From the IMG/VR virus record IMGVR_UViG_3300042307_000448, positions 1 to 33,003 of that record: DNA of 33,003 nucleotides; one strand, given 5' to 3'. The notes under the pieces are model-generated. The model saw nothing but the letters and a program-made list of their open reading frames with translations, was not told the DNA's origin and ran no database searches. Shown here piece by piece: positions 29,916 to 33,003 of this stretch. The translations under genes and the position numbers were made by a program. Source of the stretch: a virus. Numbering within the stretch: the first letter of the stretch is position 1; each line of letters begins with the position of its first letter.

Positions 29916-30983
29916 ATGGCAAAAAAGCAAACAGAAGCAGCTTCAGGTAAATCTAAGCTGGATGACGCATTAGATGCGCTCAACAAAAAGTATGGCGTGG
30001 GTACCATACTATCACTAGGTGATAAGAACCACAATGAATATGATCTTATTTCTACAGGATCTATTGCATTTGATCACATCGCTCTAGGTGTGGGAGGTTT
30101 CGTTAAAGGGAAACTTTATGAACTTGTAGGCTGGGAGGGTTCAGGTAAATCTACTATCTGTGGACATGCTGTAGCTAACTGTCAATCTAATGGTGGTAAG
30201 GTGTTGTACATCGATGGCGAGCATGCTGTTGATCCTAACTACTTCACTGCTCTAGGTGTAGATATTGCAAGTATGTTAATCTCTCAGCCAACTTGTGGCG
30301 AGGAAGGTTTTCAAATTGCTATGGATATGATTAACACTGGAGAGATTGATCTTGTTATCATTGACTCAGATTCATCTTTAATCCCTAAGAAAGTCTTAGA
30401 TGGTGAGGTGGGTGATAGTTCTATTGGTAGAAAGGCTAAGCTTAACAGTGATGTCTATCCTAAGTTAAAGGGTATCCTATCTAAGCACCAGACATGTGTT
30501 ATTGTAGTAAGTCAATATCGTGAGAAGATTGGTGTAATGTTTGGTGATCCTAGAACAACTCAAGGTGGTCATGCATTAAAGTTCTATAGTGATGTACGCG
30601 TAGAAGTTAGTAAGACTCTTGCTAAGGAAGGTACAGAAGCTTATGGTAATCTAACCAAGATTAAGACTATCAAGAACAAGATGGCTCCTCCATTCAAAGG
30701 TGTAGAGTTTGAGATATTGTTTGGCGTAGGTATTGATCGTATGCTAGAGATCATGGACATGGCTAGTGACCTAGGTATTCTACGTAAGTATGGTAAGACT
30801 ATTACATACAATGAGATCAAGTATGAGCTTGACGAGTTTAGAACTCTACTAACAGACAATGATGAATTCTTTGATAAGTTGAAGAAAGACATCACTGATA
30901 AAATTAATGACGTAAACGAAATAAACGAAACAGAAGATGAAGATACACTTCAAGAAGTTGAATCCACAGGCACAGAAGCCTAA
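29916..30983 (+). CDS. recA: RecA recombinase, 355 aa
   Basis: A full-length RecA: Walker A GWEGSGKST (72-80), DGEHAVDPNY with the catalytic Glu (E102), Walker B LVIIDSDSSL, QYREKIGVMFGDP, then GGHALKFYSDVRVE and a C-terminal domain ending in an acidic tail. It promotes strand exchange and repair of phage DNA. Coexistence with the Sak4-like ATPase is notable. It follows a terminator and begins its own unit; the dUTPase gene overlaps its end by 47 bases. Confidence 0.95.
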   Translation: MAKKQTEAASGKSKLDDALDALNKKYGVGTILSLGDKNHNEYDLISTGSIAFDHIALGVGGFVKGKLYELVGWEGSGKSTICGHAVANCQSNGGKVLYIDGEHAVDPNYFTALGVDIASMLISQPTCGEEGFQIAMDMINTGEIDLVIIDSDSSLIPKKVLDGEVGDSSIGRKAKLNSDVYPKLKGILSKHQTCVIVVSQYREKIGVMFGDPRTTQGGHALKFYSDVRVEVSKTLAKEGTEAYGNLTKIKTIKNKMAPPFKGVEFEILFGVGIDRMLEIMDMASDLGILRKYGKTITYNEIKYELDEFRTLLTDNDEFFDKLKKDITDKINDVNEINETEDEDTLQEVESTGTEA

Positions 30984-31365
30984 GTTTGGCAAGCCAGGAG
31001 ACGCAGGTGCAGATCTTGTAATGACATCAGTTGATTTTTCTAGAAACAATCAAGTAGTATATGGTACAGGTATAGCAGTAGAGATACCAGAAGGAATGGT
31101 GGGACTTGTGTTCCCACGTTCCTCTGTACGTAACACAGATTTATTAATGAGTAACTCTGTTGGTGTGATTGATAGTGGTTATAGAGGTGAGATCATGGTT
31201 ACATTTAATCTAAAAAAGTCATTAGAGGAGGCAGAGATTTATGTACTAGGTGATCGTATTGCTCAGTTAGTAATCATACCTGTACCAGTGATACAGTATA
31301 AGGAAGTAGATGAGTTATCAGAAACACAAAGAGGAATAGATGGACATGGCAGCACAGGAAAATGA
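30937..31365 (+). CDS. dut: dUTPase, 142 aa
   Basis: Trimeric-type dUTPase: motif I DAGADL, motif II FPRSSV, motif III GVIDSGYRGEIMV, motif IV GDRIAQLVI and motif V RGIDGHGSTGK. It hydrolyses dUTP to dUMP, preventing uracil incorporation. His replaces the usual Phe in motif V, as in some bacterial enzymes. The start overlaps the recA 3' end by 47 bases, and MKIHFKKLNPQAQKP is a normal dUTPase N-terminus. Confidence 0.95.
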   Translation: MKIHFKKLNPQAQKPKFGKPGDAGADLVMTSVDFSRNNQVVYGTGIAVEIPEGMVGLVFPRSSVRNTDLLMSNSVGVIDSGYRGEIMVTFNLKKSLEEAEIYVLGDRIAQLVIIPVPVIQYKEVDELSETQRGIDGHGSTGK

Positions 31366-31606
31366 TCCTTATGGGGCACACAAGGTTATGAAACAGATAC
31401 TAGATAGGGAGATGGTCAATCATCCTGATCACTACCAAGGTAATAAGTTCGAGGTTATAGATGTTATCGAAGATTACAACTTAGGCTTCTCTCTAGGTAA
31501 TGCTATCAAGTACATACTTAGAGCTGACAAGAAGGGTGCAAGGAAACAAGACCTGAAGAAAGCTATCTGGTACATTCAACGAGAAATCAATCGTGAAGAC
31601 TTGTAG
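31340..31606 (+). CDS. DUF3310-family protein, 88 aa
   Basis: Contains VNHPDHYQGNKFEVIDVIED then LGNAIKYILRADKKG and DLKKAIWYIQREI, the hallmark of the DUF3310 family widely found in phages and often called nucleotide kinase-like without proof. It overlaps the dUTPase and the next gene. An alternative start lies 6 bases downstream. Confidence 0.88.
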   Translation: MDMAAQENDPYGAHKVMKQILDREMVNHPDHYQGNKFEVIDVIEDYNLGFSLGNAIKYILRADKKGARKQDLKKAIWYIQREINREDL

Positions 31607-31976
31607 TGTAGAGGGATGTAATAATTATGTTTGGTCTAAGGGGGTGTGTAAGAATCACATCCCCAAAGAACCTATACGTACAAATAAGATAAAAACTGTA
31701 CGTACAGAAGCAAACCCCATGCATGTTTTCTTCAAAGAGATCTGGAAAGAGCGTAGACACTACTCTGAAGTGAGTGGAGATTATCTAGGAAGTGAAGCAT
31801 TATCAACTTTCTTTCATCATATCCTTCCTAAGAGTAAATATCCTGAACTACAATATGATAAATCTAATATTATTTTATTAACTTTACCAGAACATGAATC
31901 TGTAGAAAATGATATATACAGATTTGAAGAAGTTAACAGAAGACGTATTGAACTTTTAAACAAAATAAACCAATGA
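31593..31976 (+). CDS. NinG-like HNH protein with lost Cys ligands, 127 aa
   Basis: CSVEGCNNYVWSKGVCKNH forms an N-terminal zinc knuckle. The second part, FFKEIWKERRHYSEVSG then LSTFFHHILPKSKYPELQYDKSNIILL, matches a Bacteroidota-phage NinG/HNH family in which HHILPKS carries the catalytic His. The usual CxxC of CEVCG and the second zinc pair after LL are missing here (SEVSG, LTLPEHES), so the zinc site of the nuclease fold is gone while the HH remains. It could be inactive or zinc-independent. Confidence 0.75.
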   Translation: MKTCSVEGCNNYVWSKGVCKNHIPKEPIRTNKIKTVRTEANPMHVFFKEIWKERRHYSEVSGDYLGSEALSTFFHHILPKSKYPELQYDKSNIILLTLPEHESVENDIYRFEEVNRRRIELLNKINQ

Positions 31977-32248
31977 CAAATCAATTTTTCTACACTCGTA
32001 AAGAGGGTGACAAAGAGCTTACAGACTCTTTTAATGTAAACAAGGTAGTTCGCAGCATTGCATTTGATGATGAGCTAGTAGTATTACTAGATGACATTCA
32101 TGAGCGTGTTGAAGAGGTTCCTACACTTAGTCCTAAGACTGGTAAGGTAATAGGTGTACAACGCAAGCGTGACATCTTCCAATCAGATATTCATCTAAAG
32201 GGTGATGACATTGTACGATTTAAAAAACTAACTAACATTGAATTCTAA
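31973..32248 (+). CDS. Hypothetical phage protein, 91 aa
   Basis: MTNQFFYTRKEG with ELVVLLDDIHERVEEVP and RDIFQSDIHLKGDDIVRF. It looks like a conserved alpha-beta phage protein that I cannot name. The ATGA overlap upstream and the single-base overlap downstream indicate coupled translation. Confidence 0.7.
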   Translation: MTNQFFYTRKEGDKELTDSFNVNKVVRSIAFDDELVVLLDDIHERVEEVPTLSPKTGKVIGVQRKRDIFQSDIHLKGDDIVRFKKLTNIEF

Positions 32249-32535
32249 TGGCAGATTTTAAACAACTACGTGGCAATAGATTATTGCTAGACCTTCCTAA
32301 GAAAGATGAAGGTAAACTTATTGTGGATGAGAACACAAAAGAAGCTCTTGAAAGAGAGATGATGCAGAAACTTAATAAGCTTACAGTGTATGCTGTAGGT
32401 GATCTTATTACAGACATCAAGGTGGGAGATGAGATATTGGTAGATCCAGCATCTTTAGGTAAAGCTCCAGTGATTCCTATTGGTGGAGAGAACAAGTTAT
32501 TAGTATCACCCTTTGATGTAATCCTTGTTTGGTAA
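32248..32535 (+). CDS. GroES-like co-chaperonin-type protein, 95 aa
   Basis: The layout fits the GroES fold: an N-terminal RGNRLLLDLPKKDEGK strand pair, a mobile-loop-like central region (about 20-42), then VYAVGDLITDIKVGDEILVDP and a closing LVSPFDVILVW. Phage co-chaperonins such as T4 gp31 replace host GroES for capsid folding. There is no decisive motif, so this is a structural-pattern inference. Confidence 0.5.
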   Translation: MADFKQLRGNRLLLDLPKKDEGKLIVDENTKEALEREMMQKLNKLTVYAVGDLITDIKVGDEILVDPASLGKAPVIPIGGENKLLVSPFDVILVW

Positions 32536-33003
32536 ATGGAAAATCTTCCTTTCATATCATGTAAATGTATCACCTATGGTAGATTACATTTTTTAGAAGA
32601 GGCTGTAGAGTCTTTCTTAAAGCAAGATTATGCTGGACAGAAAGAATTAATTATTGTTAATGATTATCCTCTACAAAAACTATCTTACGAACATCCAGAG
32701 ATCAAGATAATCAATTTAGAAGAAACGTTTCTCACCATAGGTGAAAAGGAAAACTTTGCATTAGAACAATGTTCAGGAGAACTAATTGCTGTATGGGACG
32801 ATGATGATATAGCTTTACCAAATCATCTTTCTAACATTGCTAAATATTTTACAGAAGATGGAGAACTTTTATTATGGGGAAATGGTGCATTAGTTCATGG
32901 TAATAATATACATGAATTAACAGGACTAGGTAATTCAGGTATAGTTTACACTAAAAAGATTTGGAAAGAGTTAGGAGGACATCCTCTTGAGAATGCTGGA
33001 TAC
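32536..33003 (+). CDS. Glycosyltransferase family 2, partial (156 aa seen)
   Basis: Starts MENLPFISCKCITYGR, with FLKQDYAGQKELIIVNDYP and ELIAVWDDDDIALPNH, typical of GT-A glycosyltransferases with the metal-binding DxD (here within WDDDD). Phage GT2 enzymes commonly modify DNA bases or host surface sugars. The gene runs past the window end, so its C-terminus and any second domain are not seen. It begins directly after the GroES-like stop. Confidence 0.8.
   Translation, partial: MENLPFISCKCITYGRLHFLEEAVESFLKQDYAGQKELIIVNDYPLQKLSYEHPEIKIINLEETFLTIGEKENFALEQCSGELIAVWDDDDIALPNHLSNIAKYFTEDGELLLWGNGALVHGNNIHELTGLGNSGIVYTKKIWKELGGHPLENAGY

Overview
The window reads as part of the genome of a large, AT-rich, lytic-type tailed phage that infects a member of the Bacteroidota. 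All convincing genes lie on the + strand and are tightly packed, with many ATGA, TAATG or longer overlaps. Start codons follow A-rich stretches and show no Shine-Dalgarno sequence, as is usual in Bacteroidota. Several proteins belong to families I know mainly from Bacteroidota and their phages: the TYEQALALKELGF family, an RGxCCGxxCxxCPY Cys-rich protein, and an adjacent rIIA/rIIB-like pair. The replication gene set (family B polymerase, DnaB-like ATPase, DnaG-like primase, SF2 helicase, UDG-like protein, dUTPase, rIIA/rIIB) resembles that of crAss-like phages. No capsid, portal, terminase or RNA polymerase gene is present, so that placement is an inference.

Layout. 1-966: a C-tract-rich leader, one relatively GC-rich small gene with a UUCG-loop terminator, then a non-coding stretch with a compact structured-RNA candidate flanked by GTGGGTG repeats. 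967-2735: very small genes, some membrane-bound, separated by about 610 non-coding bases that hold four consecutive long-range perfect helices (1188-1742); this is the strongest candidate for something undescribed. 2815-4035: a protein made of six zinc modules spaced exactly 60 residues apart. 4046-7091: a run of small unknown and single-pass membrane proteins. 7088-9417: family B DNA polymerase and a partner gene. 9418-10947: an island with a GIY-YIG/XRE fusion and an endonuclease VII-like HNH protein, embedded in repeat-rich non-coding DNA. 10948-13635: more small genes, including a lipoprotein and a membrane protein that are paralogues. 13604-21012: replication core (possible helicase loader, DnaB-like ATPase, SF2 helicase, Sak4-like ATPase, SSB-like protein, primase, DUF932-like protein, UDG-like protein). 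21025-24833: rIIA-like and rIIB-like proteins. 24883-27733: HNH protein, RecB-like nuclease and unknown genes. 27822-32535: nucleotide metabolism and recombination (B12-dependent ribonucleotide reductase, RecA, dUTPase, DUF3310, degenerate NinG-like HNH, GroES-like protein). 32536-33003: the start of a family 2 glycosyltransferase, cut by the window end.

How the parts work together. The polymerase, helicases, primase and SSB-like protein would form a largely self-sufficient replisome. The reductase and dUTPase supply and clean dNTP pools. RecA, the Sak4-like ATPase, the RecB-like nuclease and the HNH/GIY-YIG enzymes cover recombination and DNA processing. The rIIA/rIIB pair and the many small membrane proteins are plausible host-takeover or exclusion functions. 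Rho-independent terminators at about 690, 2154, 2756, 10785, 10825, 18005, 27762 and 29834 divide the window into transcription units. No tRNA, CRISPR array, integrase or transposase was found.
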